Source of the DNA: Malachius bipustulatus
Taxonomy: Eukaryota > Arthropoda > Insecta > Coleoptera > Melyridae
Length of the DNA: 64,000 nt
Direction of reading: 5' to 3'
Assembly (NCBI GenBank): GCA_910589415.1
Contig: OU342633.1
Span: forward strand, 15,476,858 to 15,540,857
Below, piece after piece: positions 45,801 to 53,706 of the stretch (its first letter is position 1; every line of letters starts with the position of its first letter). Made by a program: the position numbers and the translations under genes. The notes beneath the pieces were generated by a model. The model saw only the letters and a program-made list of their open reading frames with translations, searched no databases and was not told where the DNA came from.

Positions 45801-46979
45801 GAAAGGTAACAACACATCCAGATCTAGGCCACAGGAATGAAAATTTTTTCATAGGGAGTAATCATGTCAAACCATGCACGTCAACAACTGTAAACAATTT
45901 CGAGTTTTTCTGATGGGCCCATTTTTTATGAGCCAAAAATTTTAAATTTTTCGAGAAGCTTTAACGCTCTGTACCTCGAAAACTAAAGCTCCAACGAAAT
46001 GTGACATACTTATTGATTTCAGATGTTTCATTTTTTGAAGGTTTTATAATCATTTTTCTTTAGGCCGGAGGATTACCTCTTACACTCACACAATATGAGC
46101 AAAATTTTTCTCTACATGTTCCCATTATTTAAAATTAATGGGAGGGTAAATTGTGCCTGCCTTCCACCATCTTAATGATTCTTAATAATGTATAATAATA
46201 CATTTCTTTTTTATTTTCAGGTATAACTGGCTGCTGGGCACGTTTACGTCAAGGCGTGAATAAATTTGAACCATTAGGAGCGTCTAAAGAACTTAAATTA
46301 GATACAGTTCTCTACCAAGAAGCTGGAAAGTATTTATGTTTAAATCCTAAGGGTAGTGAGCAAAATAAATTGGAAGCTCTCAAGAAATCTTTATCATTTG
46401 AACTGGTAGTCACCGGTAAGGCTACAATTTGATTTTTTCTCAAAAGAAATCGTCTAGCTTTAGTTATTCGCAAAATTATAGAAATGTGAATGTTGTTTTA
46501 GGTCAACCAACCGTCCATCCTATTTATAAGAATGTAACGGCAGTTTATGCTCAACCACTGACCTTAACTGTAGAATTTTGTGCCAATCCTCTTTATAGTC
46601 ACGTGCTGTGGCTAACATCCAAAAAAGTATACATGCCAGGAGATGGAGATAAGGATATTGTTGCTTATGATATCACAGTAAGTTAAGCCAAAAGGTACTT
46701 CATACTTCTGTACGTAATTTACATATTCTTATTTTTTAGGATTCCTCCATCTCTCATTGCCACCAAGCTGCATTATTTTTAACTACAGTGAAAAATGCTC
46801 ATCTAGGAGAATATATTTTTGTAGTGAGATCGCCGAGAGGGTTAGCTCAAGGTGTTTTTAATATCAGTTTAATTTACTCAGAAAAGGAAGTTTTTGAAAA
46901 TACCGAATCAGCATGTGTACGCTACCGTGTTGATATTTATTTGATTTTTGTGTATATACTATATGTTTTATTATATTGA
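27827..46979 (+). CDS. Immunoglobulin-superfamily cell-surface protein, complete 8-exon gene
   Basis: Coding exons: 27827-27896, 30918-31316, 31390-31749, 35174-35440, 35512-35622, 46221-46415, 46502-46677, 46740-46979; total 1818 nt, 605 residues. All junctions keep frame and use GT-AG. Residues 1-23 form a signal peptide. Five Ig-type domains follow: Ig1 Cys77/Trp89/Cys136, Ig2 Cys190/Trp203/Cys256, Ig3 Cys303/Trp315/Cys346, Ig4 Cys400/Trp408/Cys442, Ig5 Cys494/Trp504, lacking the usual second Cys. Eight N-glycosylation sequons are seen (Asn39, 57, 224, 251, 268, 332, 478, 567). The protein ends in the hydrophobic VDIYLIFVYILYVLLY right before the stop, fitting a GPI-anchor signal (inference). 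The role is probably cell adhesion or recognition. Domain style (ARSDLTL...ATLTCYVHH; SGWYKC) recalls the arthropod echinoid/sidestep/nephrin-like adhesion proteins, but I cannot name the orthologue. Confidence 0.9.
28353..28386. repeat. Perfect 34-bp palindrome at the start of a LINE fragment
   Basis: AACCGGCTATCATAATA is followed without a loop by its exact complement TATTATGATAGCCGGTT. The right half is the first part of the LINE RNase H fragment. It follows a run of A. Confidence 0.9.
28370..29140 (+). pseudogene. Jockey/I-type LINE 3' part: RNase H domain and zinc-knuckle tail (in intron 1)
   Basis: The first part reads NIEIVTDSQAALRALDS and INLRWTKVHQNNKGNKKSA, the RNase H motifs with the catalytic TDSQ Asp; the canonical H-G-x-x-GNE loop is altered. 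After a frameshift SSHWNEVDGLRHSKIF is followed by stops. The tail then gives LSKHQLRWPIGLLTGHCPL and CRRCGKGEETPYHLMCECPAL, a Cys-rich C-terminal motif typical of these LINEs. It is dead and 5'-truncated, in the same orientation as the host gene. Confidence 0.88.
29145..30917. other. Rest of intron 1: one TIR fragment, otherwise unassigned
   Basis: 29145-29333 ends CCATCACCCTGTATAAC and resembles half of the palindrome at 39220-39420 (CATTTTGAAA, ACGGCTCAA, ATC...CACCCTGTATAA), so it is a solo arm. A further ~1.5 kb has no recognisable gene. The minus-strand frame at 29622-29816 (64 codons) has no domain I know. The motif CAGTGGCGTCGATACAGGG is at 29963. Confidence 0.5.
30918..31316 (+). CDS. 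IgSF gene exon 2 (linker and Ig1)
   Basis: Acceptor TTGTTTCAG, donor TTAG|GTATAC. 133 codons in phase 1-1. Residues 24-65 are a polar Ser/Asn-rich linker. Ig1 follows with LLLRC (Cys77), WWKNG (Trp88/89) and EDSGNWQC (Cys136). Confidence 0.93.
31390..31749 (+). CDS. IgSF gene exon 3 (Ig2)
   Basis: Acceptor TTATGTTGCAG, donor CAAT|GTAAGT; the upstream intron is 73 bp. Ig2 has SISC (Cys190), LTWD (Trp203) and NATLTC (Cys256). The F-strand lacks the DSG-Y motif and reads like the C2-type second domain of arthropod adhesion proteins. Confidence 0.95.
31750..33142. other. Intron 3, 5' part: possible LTR-retroelement remnant
   Basis: About 31880-31960 has two short ACCTGCACGGACC-type repeats. 32440-32900 is GC-richer than its surroundings and contains CCTGGTCCTTCGTCCAGATT, which resembles the junction seen just past the 5' LTR of some insect BEL/gypsy elements. 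I could not define two LTRs, so this is a weak call. The frame at 32535-32732 has no recognised domain. Confidence 0.25.
33143..33470 (+). pseudogene. CR1-like LINE fragment (region before the reverse transcriptase palm)
   Basis: The frame 33143-33517 reads RIRNKLLSCRNGSKSFWSVT, then KAVSQNFTRSTISPLTRIDG and EKANLLAGAFS, ending with MSDIVFRQRVIKRIMLAFNQ. This is the linker between endonuclease and reverse transcriptase in CR1-type LINEs ('NGSK-FW--TK', 'EKA--LA--FS'). The following GPDG-like segment is lost. It lies in intron 3, sense to the host gene. Confidence 0.75.
33674..34376. mobile_element. Interleaved palindromic MITE structure, order A-B-A'-B'
   Basis: Four blocks share the terminal word AAAGCTGCGTACTCA(C/T)TAGAGCA or its complement. 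A (33677-33858) is the inverse of A' (34020-34203), and B (33859-34018) is the inverse of B' (34207-34374). The pairs therefore interlock instead of nesting. The blocks are rich in CGAACGAGCGC- and CCGAACAGAGC-type words and unusually GC-rich for this window. Mirrored open frames (33744-34013 plus, 33874-34137 minus) are consequences of the palindrome and not genes. Confidence 0.85.
34377..35173. other. Intron 3, 3' part: unassigned with a dispersed repeat
   Basis: 34490-34680 resembles 17720-17845 (CAGAAATCTGCCCGTTAGCTTAATGGGC versus GGAAATCTGCTCGTTAACTTAATGCCC), so it is a dispersed repeat also glimpsed at 14780-14830. The remainder has no recognisable content. Confidence 0.5.
35174..35440 (+). 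CDS. IgSF gene exon 4 (Ig3)
   Basis: Acceptor TTTGTTTGCAG, donor TAGAT|GTAAGT. A compact Ig domain: VSLKCDVDANP (Cys303), PVWKKD (Trp315), FSEIRREHSGWYKC (Cys346), ending SIGYFLNVR. Phase 1-1. Confidence 0.96.
35512..35622 (+). CDS. IgSF gene exon 5 (first half of Ig4)
   Basis: Acceptor GGTTCCTTTAG after a 71-bp intron, donor ACAG|GTATTA. Encodes the stalk SESTQEPDFDIAELTSTG and LQVSVGETVHLTC (Cys400). The domain is completed by exon 6, 10.6 kb downstream. Confidence 0.93.
35623..38800. other. Intron 5, 5' part: possible minus-strand LTR element with triplicated primer-site-like motif
   Basis: On the minus strand three similar words recur about 50 bp apart: TGGCTTCGAGAACCGGA (about 37615), TGGCTACCGAACCGGATC (about 37570) and TGGCTTCGTGAACCGGAT (about 37515). 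They resemble retrotransposon primer-binding sites. A basic open frame MSTRQLRNQAIASSMPVPVL begins 70 bp further on (37429 to 37214, minus), a plausible gag start. I found no reverse transcriptase and could not match two LTRs. The frames at 36008-36384 are unrecognised. Confidence 0.3.
38920..40165. mobile_element. Fold-back element with an insertion in one arm
   Basis: 38920-39420 and 39420-40165 are imperfect inverted copies: CGGCTCAAAATATCGGAAAA pairs with TTTTCCGATATTTTGAGCCG, AAATTGAGTGGGCTATGAGTT with AACTCATAACCCACTCAATTT, and GCGCAGCAAAAAAACTA with its counterpart near 40045. The axis is near 39415, flanked by CACAGGGTGATTTG and CATCATCCTGTATA. A ~310-bp stretch (39581-39890) has no partner on the left and is probably a later insertion. 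Confidence 0.75.
40444..41330 (-). pseudogene. Tc1/mariner-superfamily transposase of a second type (DDE_3-like), minus strand
   Basis: Minus-strand reading from 41319: LWILLKSMGFRYRKTDKSK, then ELSHVVTLRHKFLKTFIENL and VFLDETWIF with the first catalytic Asp. GTAAGT follows (about 41035), and an acceptor TTTTGTAG lies at about 40905, suggesting a ~130-bp intron. The next exon gives NRNGHGNTS, two stops, then YKPGKTSNGKRYYDT, FEKWFDKNLL, IILDNASYH with the second Asp, and a Glu in ALKSELLDIAK 41 residues later, a plausible third acid. The two stops make it a pseudogene. It is unrelated in sequence to the DGAPPH-type transposases elsewhere in the window. Confidence 0.8.
41331..42774. other. Unassigned part of intron 5
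   Basis: No gene recognised. The overlapping frames at 41578-41990 on both strands have no domain I know, though they could be the N-terminal part or flank of the transposon at 40444-41330. Confidence 0.4.
42775..43145. mobile_element. TIR element fragments
   Basis: 42775-42957 is the right part of the family at 7794-8405 (TATATCTCGGTAACGAAAC, CATCCTGTACAACACTTTGTA, then CCGTGTCCGCCAATTCGGGATCA). A different terminus, TACAGGGTGTTAATGAATACC, begins at about 42967, with an inner TACAGGGTGTTAAAGTTTTT at about 43107. A diverged inverted relative of that inner part lies at 45960-46010. Confidence 0.65.
43480..44082. other. GC-rich block upstream of the hammerhead element
   Basis: Distinctly GC-richer than neighbouring intron. 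It starts with the motif CAGTGGCGGAGATCTGG. Frames at 43389-43845 carry no known domain. It may be part of the retroelement that brought the ribozyme motif. Confidence 0.3.
44083..44431 (+). mobile_element. 349-bp inverted-repeat element carrying a hammerhead motif
   Basis: The left end (44083-44150) ATAAAGAATGCATAGGTAGG... and the right end (about 44368-44431) ...CCTACCTGCATTCTTTAT are inverted copies of about 65 bp, including GTATGAGTATAAAGCAC and ACTAGCCTGTTTTT. The right end is preceded by a short direct duplication of AACAGGCTAGTAAA. A right-end relative is at 14647-14733. The central 200 bp is predicted to be highly structured: a GAGTATC/GATACTC hairpin (44170-44186), then the hammerhead, then GAAACTC/GAGTTTC. 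Confidence 0.8.
44191..44238 (+). ncRNA. Type I hammerhead ribozyme candidate
   Basis: The conserved core is complete: CTGAAGA (44200-44206, matching CUGANGA), a 4-bp stem II GCCC/GGGC (44207-44210 with 44216-44219) closed by loop CAACA, then GAAA (44220-44223). Stem III is the self-complementary ACACGTGT (44223-44230), ending in the cleavage triplet GTC with the scissile bond after C44231. Stem I pairs the bases before CTGAAGA (GCAGCACA) with those after GTC (TATGCT), T-A, T-A, G-C, C-G and T-A with one A-C mismatch. A loopless palindromic stem III is characteristic of the minimal hammerheads reported in Penelope-like retroelements, which often act as dimers. Self-cleavage of this copy is inference. 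Confidence 0.75.
44432..46220. other. Intron 5, 3' part: unassigned with short duplications
   Basis: GACGTACGTAACGT-type words recur at 44630 and 44720. A ~37-bp unit with ACGACGGAAAAATGAAAGAG is tandemly duplicated at about 45595-45655. 44930-45560 is GC-richer and unrecognised. 45840-46010 contains degraded TIR-element sequence. Confidence 0.4.
46221..46415 (+). CDS. IgSF gene exon 6 (second half of Ig4)
   Basis: Acceptor TTTATTTTCAG, donor CACCG|GTAAGG. GITGCWARLRQG supplies the Trp408, and QEAGKYLC the second Cys442 of Ig4. An extra Cys407 sits beside the Trp. Phase 1-1. Confidence 0.94.
46502..46677 (+). CDS. IgSF gene exon 7 (first half of Ig5)
   Basis: Acceptor GTTGTTTTAG after an 86-bp intron, donor ATCACA|GTAAGT. 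VEFCANP (Cys494) and HVLWLTS (Trp504). It is the only exon ending in phase 0. Confidence 0.93.
46740..46979 (+). CDS. IgSF gene exon 8 (end of Ig5 and GPI-signal-like tail)
   Basis: Acceptor TATTTTTTAG after a 62-bp intron; stop TGA at 46977-46979. KNAHLGEYIFVVRSPRG is the F-G region of Ig5, with Phe553/Val554 where a Cys would be expected. A linker with possible cleavage residues (ENTESAC, 579-585) precedes the 16-residue hydrophobic end. No cytoplasmic tail is encoded. Confidence 0.94.
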   Translation, partial: DSSISHCHQAALFLTTVKNAHLGEYIFVVRSPRGLAQGVFNISLIYSEKEVFENTESACVRYRVDIYLIFVYILYVLLY

Positions 46980-47841
46980 TGGAGAAAAATTCTCGACTGA
47001 AATAGTTCGTTGTGCCCTAATGAATTAGCCAAGATCAGTGACTGTTTGTCTTATTAGAAAGTTTAGAAAAAGTGATATTTCGATATATTTTCATAAATGT
47101 TTCCATTGATATTTTAAATATTGTATTACCTACAATCGCCTGCATAGGAAACCTATTTAAAGTGGTCGAGTAAAGAAATTTGAACAAGTGCACATTTGTG
47201 GGTTTTTTCGCTACTAGGTGTTATTTAATTTAAAATTGAATGATAATATTATTCTTTTGTAACTGATTTGATAAATATTTGAAAAGTAGCACAGTATCTG
47301 GTCACGGTGAAAATGAGATTGTAAAGGGTCACATTTATGTCATATAGCAGAAAATTGTTTAAATATAGAGTTGTATGAAAAACGCTTGTGTGCAAGTATC
47401 ATCAGCTTTTATGTGACTAATAATTTCGAGAAAATCGTAGCAAGTCTACATGTCCTGAATGCCGAAAAACCCCATTTACATTCGTACCAACATCGAACAA
47501 ATGATCTAGTCGGGCCATAGAGGCAAATAAAAAATAAATTGTGTGCCCACGAAAATTGCTGAATGACACGCAAAATTATTTTCATAATACAAATTTGAAG
47601 CAATTTTTGTGCAATGCCATCCAAAAAGTAAACACGAAAACATCTTATTTCTCCATTTGTCCTGAATGTATAAAACGATAACAGCAATTATTAAAAGACT
47701 GCCTACTTTTGAAAAATCTCTTAGTTATTATGATGCTAAGCTAGATGATTTTTTAGTTTATATATGTGCAATTTTTTATAAAAGCGTTTATTTGATGAAA
47801 AATCAATTTCAAAAAATTTAAATTAGAACTAACGTTCGTTT
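46980..47841 (+). other. Probable 3' UTR and flank of the IgSF gene
   Basis: AT-rich. The first clear AATAAA is at 47526-47531, which would give a 3' UTR of about 550 bp; other sites are possible. The minus-strand frame at 47409-47687 is not recognised. Confidence 0.4.
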
Positions 47842-48960
47842 GCTAGAAACTACATTTCGTGTTTGACACCGCTGTTAACAACAGTGCTGTTGTTAAAACC
47901 TCTTTGACAAAGTCACCTGGTTATGCTAAATGCGTTAACATCGCCATGTCATATTATTTGTTGACAACCGTGTTAAAGCTGAAATCACCTAATTTGGTAT
48001 GCTAGAAGGAAAATCGAGTAGTAACAGTGGAATGTAATTGTGACATGGTAATGTAACAATAATCACAGGGTATTGATTGATTAACTGATAATATTAGCTG
48101 CCAAATATTAAGAAGAAAACATAAACTTGTTTTCATTCAAGAAAGAAGTTTTTCTGTTTTTGGTCATTTTCAACCGAGCACCAAAGCTATTTTTACTTGG
48201 ACAGTGATCACCACATAACTAGACGGGACATTATAGTGTTGCTATTGAGGGTTATTAGCAGCATCTTGGTCAGTAGATTAGATCAGGTTATAATAGAAGC
48301 CGACCTCATCCTTCAAGAACCTGAGTATGTTGTTGATGAAGCAAGGGTCTGCGAGGATATCACTAGAGGCATCAATATGGTGTTTATAATAGAGTGATTG
48401 AAGAGTAGGACATGAGAAAATTATATGAGGATGGTGAATCTAGCAGTGCAGGAGGAACAGATAGGGGAACAGATGTTGTGCCTGTTGGAGGGGAGGGGTA
48501 GACAGCCAGTGACCGAGGGTTTTATTGTTTTAACGAACGATTGATTTATCTTCCAGCTTCCTTACCAAAGGGTAAGGATTTTTGATTGTCTGAGTGCCTT
48601 GAGGTCGTTAGAAAGATGGATCTGGATAACGTTGAGGTCACTTACCGAAGCAGTGATTTTGGCTATTGAGTAGGCTTTCTCAATCTCTTAATGCCGACAC
48701 GGGAAGGCGTATAATAAGAGGATGATTCTATTTAAGAAGATAGAAAGAGAAGAGATTGTTGGATTGACGGATTCGAGATGGCCACAATATAGGGCATCTT
48801 TTCTCTAAATTAACCGACCCTGTATCTCTTAACGTTTACGAGATACCCATAGTGACCTCTGAATTTTTTTCTAGCATACCAATTTGTTTTTAACAAAAAT
48901 CTCAGATTTACACCGGTGTACATACGTTAACAACGCCAAATGAGATTTTCTAGCACGCAA
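47842..48960. mobile_element. 1.1-kb element with concentric GCTAGAA termini
   Basis: Left outer GTTTGCTAGAAACTACATTTC (47848) and left inner TTTGGTATGCTAGAAGG (about 47990) face right inner TTCTAGCATACCAATTT (about 48872) and right outer TTTTCTAGCACGCAAAC (about 48946). The two arms (about 160 and 90 bp) share GTTAAC, ACACC and AATTTGGTATGCTAGAA in inverted form. The ~860-bp interior has no recognisable gene. Confidence 0.55.
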
Positions 48961-49910
48961 ACCTAAGGACTACATCTAAAGTGAGATCAGATTCTATTAC
49001 AATAACTGCATAAACTCCAAATTAGTTATTTGGTGCAATGTAATATCCGTGACTTTTAACATCTGACAAAAACATACTAGGGGCGAAGTGAGCAAGTTGA
49101 CAGTTGTCATCATACTTAAGGTGACATGAATATTTTTTGGAAAACAAGTTTTTTATTTATTTTTCTTTACAGGCAATTTATATCGTCTACTAACACTTCA
49201 CATAATAAAATCAACAATGATTTTTTTTATTAAACAGAAAAATAATATTTTGATAACTACCTACTTCATCGAATACTATCTTCCCTGTCTAGGTAGGAAA
49301 GATGAAATTCGTAACGTAAGTAAATATTATGCAAACTAGGGACATATTCTGCAAGTAGACATCTTTGATCGTTTGATAAGCGCAGCCCAGTGATTTATAC
49401 TTCTGTCGCCTAGGGGCTACCGAAAATCTCAACCTTTGGACGCCCCTGCATGGCCTGAGCCACCGGCCTGAGCCATATAGCCCGATTTTCTTACGCCGCC
49501 ACCATCTGCATACGCCTATTTATGGTACCCTTGCCACTTAAAACATGTTTCTCCATATTCGTGCAGTCTTTCCCCCTTCGTCTACAAAACTTCTTGGTCC
49601 CATTTTTCGATTGTAAATTCTTGCTATCATGCTGTGACATACTTTCCATAATAATAATCAAGTTCCATTGCTGCTATATAAATTTTGTATTAGATGATAT
49701 TAGCGAACTCTATTTTAACTTACCTATAGAAGACCATGAAAGCAACGTCGCTCAGTGATTTTTCGGTGCATTTAATAGTAATAAATTGAAAAAAAAGATA
49801 TAAACACAAATAGCGTCTTCTCTTACTACCCCTTTTGCCTCTGTGAAACAAAAACTGTAAATTATTTTTGGACATTATTAAAGTTTATTTATATCAGAGG
49901 ATACGTAGAA
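48961..49910. other. Unassigned intergenic sequence
   Basis: No gene or clear repeat found. The frame at 49522-49758 lacks known domains. Confidence 0.45.
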
Positions 49911-51400
49911 AAACTGTTCGAAGACACTCTTAGATAAAAGACACTCTAAGCGGACCGGAAATCTTGAAAGAGGAAGTACAAATAGCCATTGCACGGGTAT
50001 AGAAGAAGGTAAAGCACCGATCCCAGATCATATCCAGACAGAACTCCTCAAAACTATTCAATGAAGGAACAATCAATAATCAGAATGGCTAAAATCTGAA
50101 TTTGTTACGATTCTAAAGAAAAGAAGAGCAAATAAATGTGAAGAGTACCGCCCAATAAGTCTTATGAGCAATCTCTTGAAAGTATTTCTCACAAAGTCAT
50201 CCACAGGAGAATATACAGCGTATGTGAGAGCCAATTATTCCCCAAACCAATTCCGCTTTGTGAAAGCCGTCGGCACATGAGACACGCTGTTTGCAGTAAA
50301 AGTCTTATTCCAAAGATGTCGAGACATGGATTGCGACCTCTATGGATGCATGAGTGACTATGCAAAGGCACTTGACCGTGTAAAACATGAAATGATGGTC
50401 AAAATATTGAAAGAAACAGGTATCGACGACAAAGACCTGAGAATAAATGGGAACTTCTATTGGAATCAGGTCGCCAACCTACTTAGACTAGAAGGAGAAC
50501 ATTGGGATTAAGTAAACATTAAGCGAGGGTTGCATAATACTCCAACAGGGTTGCGTACTCTCCCCTCTTGTCTTCAACTTCTACTTGGAACGCATCTTCA
50601 ATGAAGCCTTGGTTAGATGGACAAGGCGAATCTCATAAACGGATATCGGCTGACGAACACCAGGTATCGTCTTCACTGACAGTCTCGAAGACTCACAAGC
50701 CCTAATGGATAAAATCATCCATCACAGCACTCGTTATGGCTTTGAAGTGAATGAAAATAAAACCAAACTTATGATAATCAATAAAGAAAAGTTCATATAA
50801 AACAGTACTCATAAACCAAGCTGCCATCTAGAGAGTTGACCACTACAACTATCTAGGAGTAGGAACCATCATCAGTGAGCACTGGAGCAAACGCACATGA
50901 AATAAAATCACTAATAGAACAGATAAACCTTTAAATTCAAGTCGTAACCTCACTCTTGACACTAAAGTAACACTCCTGCGATGTATTTTCCGTTCTCCTT
51001 TATGGTGCAGAATCCTCAATGAAACCATGCATAACCAAAAAAACTCTACGCTTTCGAGATGTGGCTTTACAGGAGCATCCTGAAAATCGCTTGGACGGCA
51101 AAAAGACAAACATCGAAGTTTTGAACCAATGAAAGAAGACCTGAAGCTTATGACTACAATTAAAGCCCGCAAACTAGAATACCTAGGCCACGTCATGCGA
51201 AACGAAGGAAGATACGGTTTACTGCAGATAATCCATCAAGGAAAAATCTTTGGACAAAGGACCTGGAAGAAGTGGCTCAAGAACAAGGATGTTCAACAGA
51301 ACATCCTCGGAGCTCTTCCGGATTGCTGCAGCCAAAGTCCGGATCGCCTATGACGATCTCCAACATTCGCAACGAATCGGCACTAAGAAGAAGAAGAATA
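49911..51400 (+). pseudogene. RTE-like LINE reverse transcriptase, decayed
   Basis: In order across frames: EILKEEVQIAIARV (49965), FCFVKAV-like fragments, then VSDYAKALDRVKHEMMVKIL and ETGIDDKDLRINGNFYWNQV (50340-50470), a degraded QGCVLSP region (50530-50570), and a C-terminal KARKLEYLGHVMRNEGRYGL (51170) with IAAAKVRIAYDDLQHSQRIG (51320-51380). It ends in a GAAGAAGAAGAA tail at about 51386. These are hallmarks of the 'endonuclease-reverse transcriptase' LINEs common in arthropods. Many stops; the YVDD-type box is not intact. The endonuclease is missing. Confidence 0.85.
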
Positions 51401-51678
51401 TCAGAAGGATTTACATTTTTGCAATAGACAGAAATACGGATAGAGAATTCATAAGTCCCTTCTATACGATTTGGAAAACATAACCAGAGGAAGTTCATTG
51501 TCAAATTTATGAACCTACACCAATATATGACATATAGGGTTATCGGGTTATTTTTCGGATCTATATTTGGATATTAAAATTTTGGAAAAAATCAAAAAAT
51601 TTCGAATTAGCGAAGTACTGAATCAATTAATGCAGAAGAAACTTACGCCACTCGATAAAGTAAAGTTCAAATATGATA

Positions 51679-52425
51679 TACAGTGCTTCTCAAAAGTAAC
51701 GGATAAATTCGATAAAACGGAGAGGGCTGTTTTTTTGAAAAAATAAAAAAACAGGTCGATTTTGTTTTTGAGTTGTTCAACTTTTGACATAATATTTGGG
51801 TATACAGGGTGATGCACGAAAAAGTGGTGACGTCATCGGCATTTTTTTAAATGGCAACCCTTATTTTTTATTAAATTTTTTGATACTTCATCCAATTGCC
51901 AATACGGTAATGTAATCATTTTGTAACGTTTATAAAGGAAATTTCGGAGAAAATAACTTAATTTCGACAGATCTAATAGATTTAATTTAATTTAATTTAA
52001 CAGAAATTCAATTTGATAGACCTAATTTAATAGACAGATCTTATAAAATTACCATGGAAACAGTAATTTTTATTTGATATTTTTTTATTTTGATCGTTAA
52101 TGTTCCGATTTTCACATCAGTAAAAAGTGCACAATTTCGACTCACAAGCTGTTTCTCAGAAATTTCCTTATTTAAGGTTACAAATTGATTACATTACCAT
52201 ACTGGCAATTAAATGAAGTATCAAAAAATGGAATAAAAAATAAGGGTTGCCATTTAAAAAAATGCCGATGACGTCACCACTTTTTCGCGCATCACCCTGT
52301 ATACCCAAATATTATGTCAAAAGTTGAACAACTCAAAAACAAAATCGACCTGTTTTTTTATTTTTTCAAAAAAACAGCCCTCTCCGTTTTATCGAATTTA
52401 TCCGTTACTTTTGGGAAGCACTGTA
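51679..52425. mobile_element. Fold-back element with one set of termini nested in another
   Basis: Outer termini TACAGTGCTTCTCAAAAGTA (51679) and its complement ending at 52425 have arms of about 124 bp. Immediately inside, TACAGGGTGATGCACGAAAA (51803) and its complement ending at 52301 begin a second pair of arms of about 140-180 bp. The two pairs are directly continuous, so the whole is one palindrome with a loop near 51990-52130. No protein is encoded; the mirrored frames at 51623-51817 and 52314-52574 are palindrome artefacts. Confidence 0.85.
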
Positions 52426-52814
52426 TACTATTTTGTGGGAGTCAGATCAACAATATCAACAATTTTAAGTTGCAGCATTTCAAAAAAATCAGTTTCTCCG
52501 GCATAAAAGTTCTAATGGTGGCAAAGATACCACCTACAGAAAAGGTCATTGGGACTTTTTTTGTAGAGAATTAAATTCTCTAATAGTCCGCGAGATTACA
52601 CAAGAAAACTTTATGGTTTCTTTATTAATTTTTATCAAACTTATCTGTGAAAATCATTGTTGTTGAATTTTCTCAAACAATTTGTAATTGTACCTACTAA
52701 TATACTTCCAAGTATTCGATGTAAAAATAAAAAAAAATCATGGCTACTTCCGGTATAACCGAAAGTGGTATGGGGTTGTAAATATTTGAGTTCAGATCGT
52801 CGAAATTAAAATGA
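52426..52814. other. Unassigned spacer
   Basis: No recognisable gene or repeat. Confidence 0.5.
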
Positions 52815-53161
52815 TATGGTGTTTATTACTGTAAGGCTGGCCAAACTTCGGGGGTGACTCTTCGAATGATTGTACAGGGACTTCTCGGGACGTTACTGAA
52901 CTTGATAATTTTATTCCAGTTAGGGCTAAATTAGCCCTTGCTACAGCAAAAAAATTACAAAATTTCAAAAATATGGGTGAAATATGTATAATTCGGATAT
53001 TTTCGAAACAGACGATTTTTAAATGAAAGTTTAATACCCTGTGTCTTGAAAAATATGCATTTCCGGACCTATGTTTATATGAACTTTTTTTTTTATAGTA
53101 ACTATAAGAATCACCCCCTGAAGTTTGGCCAAGCTTACAAGCTTACAGTAAACACCCTGTA
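52815..53161. mobile_element. 347-bp TIR element related to 10399-10780
   Basis: Left TATGGTGTTTATTACTGTAAG...GCCAAACTTCGGGGGTGACTC and right AGAATCACCCCCTGAAGTTTGGCC...CAGTAAACACCCTGTA are inverted copies. The CCCCCTGAAGTTTG core is shared with 10399-10780. The left terminus has lost the CAGGG. Confidence 0.7.
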
Positions 53162-53464
53162 TAACGTACAAATTTTCAGACTTGGGAATGACTTTAATTA
53201 TCGCACCGCATATTGCATTACTAGTGAGACTACTAACTTATCCTAAAAAACCGGCCTATAAAAACGTCATGTGGAAATTTTCGGCAGGTGGCTTTATTTT
53301 GCCACAATTACTACATTTAAGCCGGAAAACCTGATTGTTTATTAATTTTGCAATCTAAATTGTTGATAAATTAGAAATTTCGTAAATCCGAACGCCTCAA
53401 AGTTTGATCTATATCATGACTAGCTGATCCGCGAAACGTTGTTTTGCCATTTCTGATTGGGCAG

Positions 53465-53605
53465 AGGTGGGTAGGTGAGTAGGTAGGTAGGTAGGTAGAT
53501 AGGTACCTTCCTACCACACACCTACCCACCTAGTCTACCTATCCACTTACCCTTCTTCCCCACCTACCCACCTTACCTACCCACATACCCACCTACCCAT
53601 CTAAT
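53465..53605. repeat. Inverted (GTAG)n / (CTAC)n microsatellite
   Basis: A run of GTAGGTAG units (53470-53507) is followed by about 100 bp of CTACCCAC-type units, so the strand can fold on itself. It looks like a microsatellite that expanded on both sides of a palindromic TAGGTACCTT centre. Confidence 0.8.
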
Positions 53606-53706
53606 TTCCAGATTATTACCACTGAGAGTTGAAGATTATTACAGTACATATTCATATCGCCATTAAATAAGGGGGTTGGTGGTAGAATGGTAAAAATTAA
53701 GGGTTA

